Assembly: GCF_026262505.1 (NCBI RefSeq)
Contig: NC_067204.1
Coordinates: forward strand, 7,907,797-7,971,796
Direction: 5' to 3'
Origin: Trichomonas vaginalis G3
Taxonomy: Eukaryota > Parabasalia > Trichomonadida > Trichomonadidae
DNA: 64,000 nucleotides
Shown here: piece by piece, positions 19,868 to 30,247 of the stretch
Numbering within the stretch: the first letter of the stretch is position 1
Layout of the letters: every line of letters begins with the position of its first letter
Translations under genes and position numbers: made by a program
Notes under the pieces: model-generated
Told to the model about the DNA's origin: nothing
The model's database searches: none
What the model saw: the letters and a program-made list of their open reading frames with translations, nothing else

Positions 19868-20122
19868 ATAAAATTTTTGTATTTACTTAACAACAAATTA
19901 TCAGTAATTAATAGCATTTTCTTCTGTTGATATGCTATGTAAAAAAGAATGTAGAAGAGTATCGCAACAATATTATGTCTTAATCGATTTCGAATTTAAA
20001 ATCCACAATATCAGGGAATTATTATTCATAAAATCGACAACATATAATATAACCAATTAAATAGATTAAACAATTAACTATAAAAACATATAAACAAATT
20101 TAATATAAAAAAACAAATAATA
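19868..20122. other. AT-rich spacer
   Basis: A 255-bp convergent spacer between the ASCH and Dcp2 genes. It holds only AT-rich sequence with presumed 3' ends. Confidence 0.5.
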
Positions 20123-20893
20123 TTATATATATTGGCTGTTGTTAAGGAGTTTCTGCGATTCAACAAATGCAGGAAGCTGATTCTTGAAGATTAAAGCAGT
20201 TGGACCATCCGGTGTCCACTCGTATCCGTCATCACTCTTCATTGTATTAATGTCAACCCATCCAATGCGGCATATTTCCTGTGGAAGAGCTGGCTTAAGT
20301 TCAATTTCTGGAACATCTGTGGCAAAGAAGAAAATTCCTTCTGAATTTGATTTCCTCTTATATGAGAAGAAATGATTCTGATGGATGTATTGAGAGACAT
20401 TAAAGTTAGTTTCTTCTTCTGTTTCACGAATTGCGCCCATTACTGGTGTTTCACCTTCATCAATCTTTCCTTTTGGAAAAGCAAACTGATGTGGTGTGAT
20501 TGTATGAGCAATAACCATAACCTTTGTAAGATCGCTATTAAGGCAAATTGTGCCGCAAGTAAGAAGATCTTGATGAGCCTTTCTGAGAGCTAAGAACATA
20601 TCAGGAAGCATATCAATGTATGGAGCTAATGCGTCGCAATATTGGAACAAATTTGCGGCGAATAAGGTAACAAGTGATTTTGGCTGAGCAAGTGTGAACT
20701 TCCTGTTTACTGAGAGATGATAATAGTAAGCATCCTTAATTGTTTGAGCAAGAACAAGAATACTGTTGAAAAATCCTTCGCGCTGGTTAAGGAAGAAACG
20801 AGATAGAATATCCTGAGCTTCCTCTTCGCTTACTTCAGCTAACTGGTTAAATTCTGTGTTGCTGAGGGATGTATATGGATTCTCGGCGTTCAT
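20123..20893 (-). CDS. DCP2: mRNA-decapping enzyme Dcp2
   Basis: A 256-residue protein from the chosen start. Residues about 20-110 match the all-helical Dcp2 N-terminal regulatory domain (ILSRFFLNQREGFFNSILVL, FQYCDALAPYIDMLPDMF). A Nudix domain follows. The Nudix box runs 142-164 with G142, E148, R156-E157 and E160-E161. The usual final Gly is Asn163. HQFAFPKGKIDEGETP replaces the common W-G-F-P-K-G with F-A-F-P-K-G. Role: removes the m7G cap, releasing m7GDP, in the 5'-3' decay pathway. The open frame starts with GTG at 20971. ATGs at 20935 and 20893 are possible, and 20893 is preferred because TCATAGTTCA sits just upstream. Confidence 0.9.
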   Translation of the reverse strand: MNAENPYTSLSNTEFNQLAEVSEEEAQDILSRFFLNQREGFFNSILVLAQTIKDAYYYHLSVNRKFTLAQPKSLVTLFAANLFQYCDALAPYIDMLPDMFLALRKAHQDLLTCGTICLNSDLTKVMVIAHTITPHQFAFPKGKIDEGETPVMGAIRETEEETNFNVSQYIHQNHFFSYKRKSNSEGIFFFATDVPEIELKPALPQEICRIGWVDINTMKSDDGYEWTPDGPTALIFKNQLPAFVESQKLLNNSQYI

Positions 20894-21738
20894 GTGCCTT
20901 TGTTGAACTATGAAATATGACAAAAAAACATCCATATTGAAAATTTTGTGGAAGCATTCAATAATATACACTCACAATTTAAAAGAGAAAATCATTAACA
21001 TATTACATATAATCCAAATGTTAAAATTCCAGTAAAATCACAATTCATAGTTCACAAAAATCGTAAATTTGATTTTACAAAATGCTTTACAAATGCAATG
21101 AAATGCTGAAATCAACAATAAAAATTTAGATGAAAAAATTTATTGAAATTTTCAATGCGATTTTAGAAGTTCAATAAAACTAATTGATTTTTAGTCAGAT
21201 GCACTGATAAATACATTTCTAATCTTATTCATTAAAATGCGTTTTACATTTTAAAAGTAAGATTATTTTTTCAATATGATGCTATCCCCCGAAAATGTTG
21301 CATTTAAAAATCAGATTCACCACTTCATATCAATTCTAAATATCTTTAAAATTATTTTAAATTCTTCTCCAATGGTTTTTCTCGATTTAATTCGTTCAAT
21401 TTTTGAAAACTAAAATTCGAGTGAAAATATGATGGGATTATGATGGATTGCAAATAGAAAATCAATCTTATCGAAATATTCATGCAGTTTCTAATTTTTG
21501 TGCCGATTTGCATTGTTGTATGAAGATACAAGTATATATATGATAAACCAATATGAACAAAGCTCTATACTAGCTCTAAATATCAAAAATTGCTAAACCC
21601 CATATGAAATAAGAAGAAAATGTTGGAAATTTTTTTTATCATACTGAATTTCAAGGAATTATAATGGAAAGATGCATATTTTTTGCAAGAATGCATATTT
21701 TCGGAATTTTTAGTTTTCTTAAGAATTAGAATTTTCTT
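20894..21738. other. AT-rich intergenic region
   Basis: About 840 bp between divergent genes. No domain-bearing frame, tandem repeat or hairpin was recognised. Confidence 0.5.
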
Positions 21739-23546
21739 ATGTCTGAGCAAGACGTTCATCCAGATAAATACACTAAATTCCGCAGTAGTTACAAATACTA
21801 CATCGATACATTTAATGCGTTGTATCAGCTAAAAACGGAAAATGAGGAAGAATTAATCAAGATATACAAACTTATCAAAACAGAATTGATTGATTCAAAT
21901 AAATATCATCCCCAAATAATTATGCGAGATATTTTATGTATCATTCCGTATAATAATCGTTATACAAAGTCATATTTATTTCTTGCCAAACTCATATCTG
22001 ATGATTATCAAGTGAAAATGGTCAGCGATGTAAAATAAATTTCTAACTACATATATTGCAAAAAATTTGGAATTAAAATATATGATTTTGCTAATTTCAA
22101 AAATTTCAACTCAGAAAATCTGGATATTCATACAGAAAATACAATTTACAGAGCAATTATGTATAATGACTTAGAAAAATTCATCTCATTCACTGAAAGA
22201 GATGGATTTGATAAAAATCAAAAACTTGAAAGTAGTTTATATCCATCTCATTATAAAGGATATTCATTACTTGAATTATGTTGCTATCACGGAGCAGTTG
22301 ATTGTTTCAAGTTCTTAAGAACAAAATTCATCTCAAAAATAACTCAAAAATCTCTAGCATTATCATTTTTAGGAGGAAATCCAGAGATCATGAGTGAATG
22401 TTTGAAATATCAAAAACCAAATGATGATTGCATGGAATATGCAATTATTTCACACAACATCGATTTTGTTACATTCTTGATGAATGAATACAATTTGAAG
22501 ATCGATTTAGAATACTGTGGAATTTTCAATAATCTTGAATCATTTTTAGTATATTTCGTTCAAACTAATGATGTTAGCAATTGCTATATTAATTCATCAT
22601 GGTTCAATATTCCATCCCTTTGCAAATATTTCTTTTCACATGGTGCATGTATCTATAAAATGGCTAAAAATGGAAGAAGAGCTCTTCATATCGCAGCACA
22701 AAATAAATGTAAAGAAACCGCCGAACTTTTTATTTCACATGGTGCAATTATCGATGAAAAAGATATACATGGTTTTACCGCTCTTCATTATGCAGCACAA
22801 AATAATAGCAATGAAATAGCTGAACTTCTTATTTCACATGGTGCAATTATCAATAGCAAAAACGATAATGGAAAAACTGCTCTTCATATAGCAGCACAAT
22901 TTAATAGCAGAGAAACTGCCGAACTTCTTATTTCACATGGTGCAGATATCAATAAAAAAGATAAAGATGGGAAAATTGCTCTTCATTATGCAGCTAAGAA
23001 AAACAGTAAAGAAACTGCCGAACTTCTAATTTCACATGGTGCAAATATCAATGAAAAAATAATAATGGATTCACTGCTCTTCATTATGTAACAAAGAATA
23101 ATAATAAAGAAATAGCCGAGCTTCTTATTTCACATGGTGCAAATATCAATGAAAAAAATAATAATGGATTCACCGTTCTTCATTATGTAACAAAGAATAA
23201 TAATAAAGAAATGGTCGAACTTCTAATTTCACATGGTGCAAATATCAATGAAAAAAATAATAATGGATTCACTGCTCTTCATTATGCAGCAAAGAATAAT
23301 AATAAAGAAATAGCCGAGCTTCTTATTTCGCATGGTGCAAATATCAATGAAAAAAATAAATGGAGAGAAACCGCTCTTCATTATGCAGCATACAAAAATT
23401 GCAAAGAAACCGTCGAACTTCTTATTTCACATGGGGCAAATATCAATGAAAAAGATTATTCTAATTTTACCGCTTGTCATTATGCAAAATGGAATGATAA
23501 TAAAGAAATACTCCAACTTCTTGTTTCTCATGATGCAATGATATGA
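21739..23546 (+). pseudogene. Ankyrin-repeat (DUF3447) gene, interrupted
   Basis: The N-terminal domain (DKYTKFRSSYKYYIDTFNAL) and middle region match the genes at 44404 and 55888. An in-frame TAA at 22036-22038 interrupts the first frame. The same frame then resumes without loss and continues to 23091. A one-base loss in an A-run near 23060 then shifts the frame, after which ankyrin units continue to 23546. About nine ankyrin repeats are present. Three adjacent 99-bp units in 23050-23350 are near-identical, so amplification is recent. The two lesions are few and young. Family role: protein-binding repeats, function in trichomonads unknown. It could be a recent pseudogene, or the A-run shift could be a sequencing artefact. 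Confidence 0.85.
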
Positions 23547-23680
23547 TCAAAGCAAATCTGATTGATTCAAATAAACACATTCCAAAAAATATTATAAAAG
23601 ATATCATACTATGCGATATTTTTGCTCTTCCCAAATTTATGTGTGATGATTATAATATTAAAGATGTATTGAAAAAATAA
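23542..23680 (+). pseudogene. Remnant of a second ankyrin-gene N-terminus
   Basis: Directly after the ankyrin gene, an ATG frame at 23542 reads MIKANLIDSNKHIPKNIIKD and ends FMCDDYNIKDVLKK. It resembles the DUF3447 segment IKTELIDSNKYHPQIIMRDI ... LISDDYQVKMV of the neighbouring gene, with an internal deletion. Interpreted as a leftover of a tandem duplicate. Confidence 0.55.
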
Positions 23681-23891
23681 AACATTATTTGAGATAATGC
23701 TACTTTTTGAGTCCAAAAGCATAGAATTGATGTTACTTATTTCGTTCTATATCAACTATAAATCATTCTTGTTCAATATACTATCAAATATTGAATTAAG
23801 TAATGGATAAGCTGAGCAAAATGATAATTGGTAGTAGGGAAATTTAGAAAAGAAAATAAGATAATAAATCAATGATAATGTTTAAAATAAT
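23681..23891. other. Spacer
   Basis: Short AT-rich stretch without recognised feature. Confidence 0.4.
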
Positions 23892-24608
23892 TTAATATTT
23901 TGGAATATATTTGATCCAAATTTCATTTGAGTTGATCTTCTCCACAGATTTCAATGTAAATTCCATTGGATCAGTATTTGTTTCATAAGGATTTGGCTCG
24001 AAAAGTGAAATACTTCTAGTTCCATCAGCTGCAGCAGACATAAGTATGCTAACTTCATCAACAATCTTAGCTTTCAAGACACTCCAGTTAATCATACCAC
24101 CACCTTCGACAGAAATCACATTAATGTGGAAATCTTTCTTTAATTTTGACATTACAGATTTCCAATCAATGTCATCCTTGCCAGCTATAATGTATGAAAC
24201 TTTAAGGCGACGAAGGAGATTCTTATATTGTGGAGATGCCTTTTCTGTTAAAATTTCAATTACATGAGCTTCTGGACGTTCGTTGAATTTAATGGTATTT
24301 CTGTCCCATGGAAGTTTCCCTGAAGGATCAATGCCAACAATGTACATTTTTGCATCGGTTACGGCATAAAAGTCTCCTTCTGGTCATTCTGTCTCATTTT
24401 CATTAACAGATGGGTTATCAATTGATGGCAAAACAGCATCAAATGTTCTTCTTCCCCAAAGCCATGCATCTGGCTTGTAACTGGCTGATGTCCATTCATA
24501 ATCACTCATAGAAACTTTACCATTTTCAGTGTACCAGTATGGGCCGACCATCTTACCATTTAAGGAAATCAATGAATGAATATTGACGAAAGGTTTATCT
24601 TCACTCAT
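23892..24608 (-). CDS. RibD C-terminal/DHFR-like reductase with in-frame TGA
   Basis: A 239-codon frame beginning MSEDKPFVNIHSLISLNGKM. It shows the DHFR/RibD-C fold pattern: N-terminal strand with SLNGK, a DAWLWGRRTFDAVLPSIDNP-like segment, SYIIAGKDDIDW, and NVISVEGGGMINWSVLKAKI, the usual G-G-G-x-x-N/I-W nucleotide-binding turn. Codon 75 is TGA (24384-24386), followed by CCA. The frame then continues intact, and the downstream protein is typical of the family. The bacterial family reduces pyrimidine or folate-like substrates with NAD(P)H. Readthrough, a recent mutation, or sequence error are all possible. TGA followed by C is a leaky context in other eukaryotes. A TGTCACTTCA motif lies 16 bp upstream of the ATG. 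The bacterial flavour suggests lateral transfer (inference). Confidence 0.75.
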
Positions 24609-24965
24609 CTCAATAAATGAAAAATGAAGTGACAAAAATTGAATTGGAATCATAATGTTTCTCGAATTAAAATGAGCTACATCACTATTACTCAATTTTC
24701 ATTACGATAGATAAATTTTATTTCAATTTATATTTCAACGATTATCCGGCCAATTCTCGTTATCAAAATTGTATCCAGCTTTGAATTAAATCCCATCAAC
24801 AATTTTCCCACTCGCAATGAGGGAAAGCTGATATAATTTCAAATTTTTTTGAGGAAGAAATCCCGAAATAAAAAACTTGATCAATAATTCCGTCGCAAAA
24901 AGAGGCCAGAATGTATTACAAAATTGTTTATGCTGGATAAACTTATTTATAATATATAAATACAT
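24609..24965. other. Spacer with TGTCACTT motif
   Basis: AT-rich DNA. The TGTCACTTCA element at 24625-24634 (minus strand) faces the reductase gene. No gene is seen. Confidence 0.4.
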
Positions 24966-26294
24966 TTATTTATCTAACGTAATAAAAATTAATTTCTTAT
25001 CCTTATCTGTCCATAAACCAATACCAACACCTTTGCAGTTTTCATCAAGTATATATTCTTTCTGGAGCTTTTCAAGGTTCTTGATCAGGTTGCAGCTTTC
25101 GACAAGAGAATTATTAGGATTTACGCATAAAAATAGACCTTTAGCTCTCTTCGAGCTATAGAAGAACGAGCTTGGGCACTTGTTTATTTGTCCTTTGTAC
25201 TCTCGAGAAATTTTCATTGCGCGGTCCTTCAATAACTGAGTTGTTTTAAGATTTTCTCTGTCATTATTACTCCTGAATGCTATTACGTTGTAGAAAACAA
25301 CATTTAAAAGCATTTTTTCCTCATTTTTCGTTGTAAGATCATCTAATCTTGGAAGGACCGGATTTTGCTTCTTTTGACCTAATAAAACAACTGCAGAGAA
25401 GAATTTTCGGGTTTCGAAAACAGAAACAAGCAATGTGTCACAGGCTTTGAATAATTCCATATAAGAGTGAGTTTCATCTGAAATTCGCTTCCAGAGATGA
25501 TCCTGAACGATGCTTACGAAGTTCTTCATCGATTCTTCCTGATTTTGAGTAAAAACAAATGTTTTATCGTAATAACTTTCAAAATTGCTGTAATTCTCTT
25601 TTTCAACACTATCGCTTGACAGAATTGTTCTTCTGTGCATTTCCATAAATATCTTAAGCGTGTCTTTATCGCATTTAAGCTCCGGAAGCTGTGCACCTCT
25701 CCTTTTTTCGTTTAAGAACTCTTCTATCAATGTTACGACTTGCTGAGCTTCAGATCTTACACGAATAAGGTAATTGTTCGTTTCTATTATTGGTTCTTTT
25801 GCTTTCTTTGGTCGATCTTTGACTTGTAATGGCGGAGAATGCTTTAATACCTTGGAATTAGCAGGGGATGATACTGGTTGTACAATTTTGACTTGTTTCT
25901 TCATTGATTTTGGAGTAATTGAGATGCTTTTTTGATTACAAAATTCAAACTGCTGTTTTAATATACGATTTGATATAAATAGTGCTGCAATTGACTTGCT
26001 CTTCAATTGGAAGGCAATACCAAGCTTTGAAACTTGATCTGATTTAAAATCAAATGTTACGTCTGAGTTGATAATAATTTGCTGGATAATTATCGTAGAT
26101 AACATTGATCCATCAATTGGTGTTTGTGTTATTGGGACTTTAAAGTAAAAACTTTGATTTGGAATTCCATTTCCTTTGTAATCACGTATTTCTTTCTGAG
26201 CAAGCTCCTTAAGACCACTATCAAGTGTTAGTGGTGCTTTATCATTCCTATACATCGAATTTATGAAGTTTAGAACGCCATTTTCAAAATCCAT
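24966..26294 (-). CDS. Possible tandem CAP/SCP-like domain protein
   Basis: A 442-residue soluble protein. The N-terminus (VLNFINSMYRNDKAPLTLDS, then GLKELAQKEIRDY) resembles the first helices of bacterial YkwD-type CAP/SCP domains. The segment KLGIAFQLKSKSIAALFIS resembles their closing strands. A second, more diverged unit may start near residue 180 after a Lys/Pro-rich linker and closes with CKGVGIGLWTDKDKKLIFIT. No signal peptide is visible, unlike secreted CAP proteins. The match is by eye and moderate; a plain unknown remains possible. The minus-strand start at 26294 is the first ATG. Confidence 0.5.
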   Translation of the reverse strand: MDFENGVLNFINSMYRNDKAPLTLDSGLKELAQKEIRDYKGNGIPNQSFYFKVPITQTPIDGSMLSTIIIQQIIINSDVTFDFKSDQVSKLGIAFQLKSKSIAALFISNRILKQQFEFCNQKSISITPKSMKKQVKIVQPVSSPANSKVLKHSPPLQVKDRPKKAKEPIIETNNYLIRVRSEAQQVVTLIEEFLNEKRRGAQLPELKCDKDTLKIFMEMHRRTILSSDSVEKENYSNFESYYDKTFVFTQNQEESMKNFVSIVQDHLWKRISDETHSYMELFKACDTLLVSVFETRKFFSAVVLLGQKKQNPVLPRLDDLTTKNEEKMLLNVVFYNVIAFRSNNDRENLKTTQLLKDRAMKISREYKGQINKCPSSFFYSSKRAKGLFLCVNPNNSLVESCNLIKNLEKLQKEYILDENCKGVGIGLWTDKDKKLIFITLDK

Positions 26295-26524
26295 AGAAAA
26301 TAAACGACAATTTGAATGGAAAGTGATTTCAAAGAAAAATAATCGTTATCTATTCTGCTTTCAAATTGTCATTTATAAGCCAAAAAAAGAAGATTAATAT
26401 GGACCTACGTTCTGTTGACTATTTTCTTACTCAGAAAACTAACTTTAAACAAACATATCATGTGATTTATTGATCTGCAGTGTGAAGATATATATTTGAT
26501 CGAGAAAGGGACAGACTAGCCCAT

Positions 26525-26545
26525 TGTCACTTTTTAATTTAGCAA
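26525..26545 (+). promoter_or_regulatory. TGTCACTTTT motif before a start codon
   Basis: TGTCACTTTTTAATTTAGCAA directly precedes the ATG at 26546, leaving 11 bp. A wider block around it is mirrored by a diverged inverted copy at about 27543-27573, with the same CATTGTCACTTTTT core. Confidence 0.4.
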
Positions 26546-27365
26546 ATGAACGCTTATGGAGTGGAGTTTTTGGGTAAATCTGATTTGCTTATAAATGAAA
26601 TAAAATCAAAAGAAACCATATTGGCATTATATTATGCAAAAATAAATGATCTTACTTAGTACTTTTAAAGTTAATTTCAGAAAAAATTTGACACAATGGT
26701 ATCCGGCACATACAAGTGGTGTACAACCAAAATATAAGTTGGTTTAAACATATATTGCTATATCTCATGATCTTACTTAGTACTTTTAAAGTTAATTTCA
26801 GAAAAAATTTGACACAATGGTATCCGGCACATACAAGTGGTGTACAACCAAAATATAAGTTGGTTTAAACATATATTGCTATATCTCATGATCTTACTTA
26901 GTACTTTTAAAGTTAATTTCAGAAAAAATTTGACACAATGGTATCCGGCACATACAAGTGGTGTACAACCAAAATATAAGTTGGTTTAAACATATATTGC
27001 TATATCTCATGATCTTACTTAGTACTTTTAAAGTTAATTTCAGAAAAAATTTGACACAATGGTATCCGGCACATACAAGTGGTGTACAACCAAATCTTCG
27101 ACTCGATGAACTTGTCATCGAGTTATATTCCAGTGTTGTTCCTTCATTCCTGATTAAGTTGCAAATTAAAGGTCTGGATTCAGAGAGAAGTGTTAAAGTT
27201 ATCAAAAAAGTCACAAGAGATTTCGAAGAAATGACACAATTTAAAAAAGTCGAATGCATCAGTATGCTTGAAGCTGTTCAGAAAGGTCTGAAAAATGATA
27301 CACTTGATCCCAACATTGTTTACTCAACATTAAAAATATTATTGCAAAGAAAACATTTGATTTAA
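26546..27365 (+). pseudogene. Mo25/CAB39-like N-terminal fragment with tandem 121-bp amplification
   Basis: The frame at 26546 reads 37 codons and then meets TAG at 26657. Its start (VEFLGKSDLLINEIKSKETI) is compatible with the Mo25 N-terminus (F-x-G-K-S ... I-V-K-N-L-K-E). A 121-bp unit is then repeated about 3.7 times (26648-27092). After it the frame reads LRLDELVIELYSSVVPSFLI, then KLQIKGLDSERSVKVIKKVT and VECISMLEAVQKGLKNDTLD, resembling the first third of Mo25 (AQELYNSGLLSTLVADLQLI and following). The frame ends at 27365, so the rest of a normal ~340-residue Mo25 is missing. Because 121 is not a multiple of three, each unit changes frame. It is interpreted as a broken Mo25-like gene; the family call is by eye. 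Confidence 0.5.
26648..27092 (+). repeat. Tandem 121-bp repeat, ~3.7 copies
   Basis: Units start at 26648, 26769, 26890 and 27011 and are essentially identical. The last unit stops after GTGTACAACCAAA and runs into unique coding sequence. The unit contains protein-coding sequence of the Mo25-like fragment, so this is an exonic tandem duplication. Confidence 0.95.
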
Positions 27366-27592
27366 TAAACATTTAATTTATTATAATTAATTTTTTATTA
27401 CAGTATAGTAAAAAATGCTATAAATAAATTATTATATTTTATTAAAATGTGACTTTTAATAGTAAGTGAATAAAATAAATCAGGAATTGGGAAAGAAATA
27501 AGGTTAATTAAAAATAATGAAAATTACAAGTTTAAGGTTAATGAAAAAGTGACAATGGGCGAGTTTGTCCCCCACTCTATTTGATCAAATAT

Positions 27593-27654
27593 AATTTGGG
27601 GCCTCAGGTGGCTTCGCTTGCCCGAAGGGCAAGCACGCCACCTTCGGCCAAATT
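27593..27654. repeat. Multi-stem hairpin with GAA loop
   Basis: Three stacked stems: AATTTGG..CC with GGCCAAATT, GGTGGC (27607-27612) with GCCACC (27637-27642), and GCTTGCCC (27616-27623) with GGGCAAGC (27627-27634). They close a GAA triloop, which is TTC on the opposite strand. Confidence 0.75.
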
Positions 27655-29112
27655 TAATAATTTTTTGAAAAATTGAAATATTCACTATTTGGTTGGCGAT
27701 CTGCGCCAAACAAATAATGAAGAATACTAATATATGTTTACTTAAAATATGATTAAAATTTCTGAACGAAAACTATCAAAAATAAGTCATAAAAAATATA
27801 AAAATAAGAATCTAATTTATTGTAGAATAAATATCCGCAAAGTCTTCGTAACATCCTTAATATAAAGTTACCTCAAAATCTCGATTGAAAGGCATTGAAT
27901 TTAGTTTTGAGAAGACTTTTTTACATTTTGCGAATTATTAATTATTATATCATTAAGATCATATTGTATTAAGTTATCAATTCTCTTAAATTTTGAAAGC
28001 TTAAGAAATTTAAAAGCACAAACAAATATATATTATTAAAATCATTGTATTGATCAATTTAAAAAATTTTGAAATTTTGAATTCGAATTTAAATGTAAGC
28101 TTTAATAGTTGTAACAGAATAGGAAGCATCACAGATGTCAATTTAGATTAATGAAAAGTTGAAATTTTTCCAATAAAATTTTATTAATGAAAAAAGATTC
28201 ATGAAATACAATAATAGTAATATAGATATTTTATACAACATGTTATATAAGAGATCACTATAAATAGAATAGCTTTAAACAAAATAATCAAATCAAAATT
28301 TGTATTTGTAAACAGCAAGAGTGTTATATGCTAATATTATGTGTAACTACTCATTGGATAATGAATGCAATATAATACATTGATTTATTGGCTAAAGAAA
28401 AAAAAATTATATCCTTCAATTTGGACAATCCGAATTTTTTCTCATTTTTTTGAATTGCATATATATGAATTTGCAATTGAGTGATATCAGCGAGAAACTT
28501 ATATGCACGTTTAACTTTATCAGATTTCAAATGAAAACATAAATTTCATTGATTATTTTTCAATACGAGCTCAACAAAAATGATACAAAGATGAATAAAT
28601 AGTAGTGCCCCTAAAAACAATGTAAAAAACAAAAAATTAGCAACAATATACTTAATTTCGGCCAATATGGTGAAAAGTGAATATGTCAAAAACATTTACT
28701 CCATCATCTTGTTATCTGTACCTCACGACAGACGAATATAAAGAGATATCAATTTCCAAAATTTTACCAAAAAGAGATTAGGCCTAATTTTTACGGCCAA
28801 TCTTTATTATTTGTTACACAGATGCTAGATCCACCACTCCCCAAAACAATTCATTTTTTGAATGGCCCTGTTTTTTAGGCCTTCATTTTATGAAAAATGC
28901 CAATAGTATACGAATCTTAATATATTTATTTTTTTGTTCTCAATAAAGGTATTCAAAAGTCAATATAAACCATTCAAAATTGAGAGGAAATTCATTGAGA
29001 GGCTCGGAATTCGAGTAGTGAGGAAGGGTAAATTTTGAGAGCCAAAATTTCAAATCCCCTCAATATTTCAAAGCCCTTCTACTTAGATTTTGTGACTACC
29101 TTATATACTGTC

Positions 29113-29147
29113 TTAATTCTATCGGCGCTTCGCGCCGATAGAATTAA
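29113..29147. repeat. 35-nt perfect hairpin, TTC loop
   Basis: TTAATTCTATCGGCGC pairs perfectly with GCGCCGATAGAATTAA across a TTC loop at 29129-29131, a 16-bp stem. Confidence 0.9.
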
Positions 29148-29875
29148 ATGACAAGTCTGTTATAATGAAACTGAGTTTTGTTATTTTATTAAAAGTATAT
29201 ATCTATGAAATAAAAGATTACAAATTGTAAGTAGAACTTAAGAAAATAAAGAGATTTTTCAAATTTATATAAGAATCTAACAAATAAATACATTTCAGTA
29301 ATTCGCAATTAATCAGAAAAGGGTCAATTAATAGTACACCCATAAAGTAATCTTTGATATCGCTTATTTTTTGACTTTTTATCAAATTTTCTTATTATAA
29401 ACCAATAATATAATGGAGAATTGGATCAATTGATTCGGCTGAGTGATTGTGTTAGTGTGTGGTCGCTAGGTCTTACAATTTCGAAAGTATGTATAATCAA
29501 ATATCGAACGCAAAGTTCAATTGTAAAATTCGAGCGATAAATATTTATGGCAAATGCACATGATTTTGGGTACTTCACTGTATCGAGATATCTGAAGTCT
29601 GGCTCAGAACTTCAGAGTGCTTCACCTAAAAATGTTTTGTTTTTCTCAATTTTAACATATTTGAGGGAAACCAAAAACCGTTTTAATAAAATTGAGAGAT
29701 GCTATCTTAAAATCATATAATATTTAGATATAAATCAAAATTAAAATTTGAAAAAATAAAATTTCAAAATAATGTGCAGTATAATATGTATCAATTATAA
29801 CAATGATATTTATCATATCCAAAGTCATTTTTTCTGATATAAGATTTTATTCGATAAGCATTTTCGACCTTTTAT

Positions 29876-29910
29876 CGCTTTGGGAGGGCGCTTTGCGCCC
29901 TCCCAAAGCG
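29876..29910. repeat. 35-nt perfect hairpin, TTT loop
   Basis: CGCTTTGGGAGGGCGC pairs perfectly with GCGCCCTCCCAAAGCG across a TTT loop. The architecture (16-bp stem, 3-nt loop) is the same as the hairpin at 29113, but the stem sequence is different. Confidence 0.9.
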
Positions 29911-30006
29911 AAAGAATCCAAAATAACCCGATTCTAAATTTTGAGTTCGAAATCTCGAATTTTTCCCATATAATAACATACTTTTTAATATAAATTTGGG
30001 GGGTTC

Positions 30007-30037
30007 AGACATTGCGGATCTTCGATCCGCAATGTCT
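30007..30037. repeat. 31-nt perfect hairpin, TTC loop
   Basis: AGACATTGCGGATC pairs with GATCCGCAATGTCT across TTC (30021-30023), a 14-bp perfect stem. Confidence 0.9.
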
Positions 30038-30163
30038 TCACCTAGACCGTATATATATAACCCATGAATGGACAAGGCTGTCATGCACCAGTGTGTTATA
30101 ACAGATCGATTTATAGTGAAATTTAATAAAATAATTATAATAATAAATTTGATATTTAGAGAC

Positions 30164-30176
30164 GGCGCTACGCGCC
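30164..30176. repeat. Short hairpin, TAC loop
   Basis: GGCGC, TAC, GCGCC. Only a 5-bp stem, but it lies in line with the larger hairpins and has the same 3-nt loop closed by C-G. Confidence 0.5.
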
Positions 30177-30181
30177 TTTTA

Positions 30182-30211
30182 GCATTCTGGGCACTTACGT
30201 GCCCAGAATGC
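30182..30211. repeat. 30-nt perfect hairpin, TTAC loop
   Basis: GCATTCTGGGCAC pairs with GTGCCCAGAATGC across a four-base TTAC loop, a 13-bp perfect stem. Confidence 0.9.
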
Positions 30212-30218
30212 AAGATTG

Positions 30219-30247
30219 AGAAATTTGAAACTTCGTTTCAAATTTCT
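30219..30247. repeat. 29-nt perfect hairpin, TTC loop
   Basis: AGAAATTTGAAAC pairs with GTTTCAAATTTCT across TTC (30232-30234), a 13-bp perfect stem. It is AT-rich, so palindromicity and not GC content is the shared property of the family. Confidence 0.9.

Noticed and set aside
22680-23546. Repeated 99-bp units as a CRISPR-like array
   Set aside because: They are in-frame ankyrin repeats of a coding gene, not repeats separated by unique spacers.
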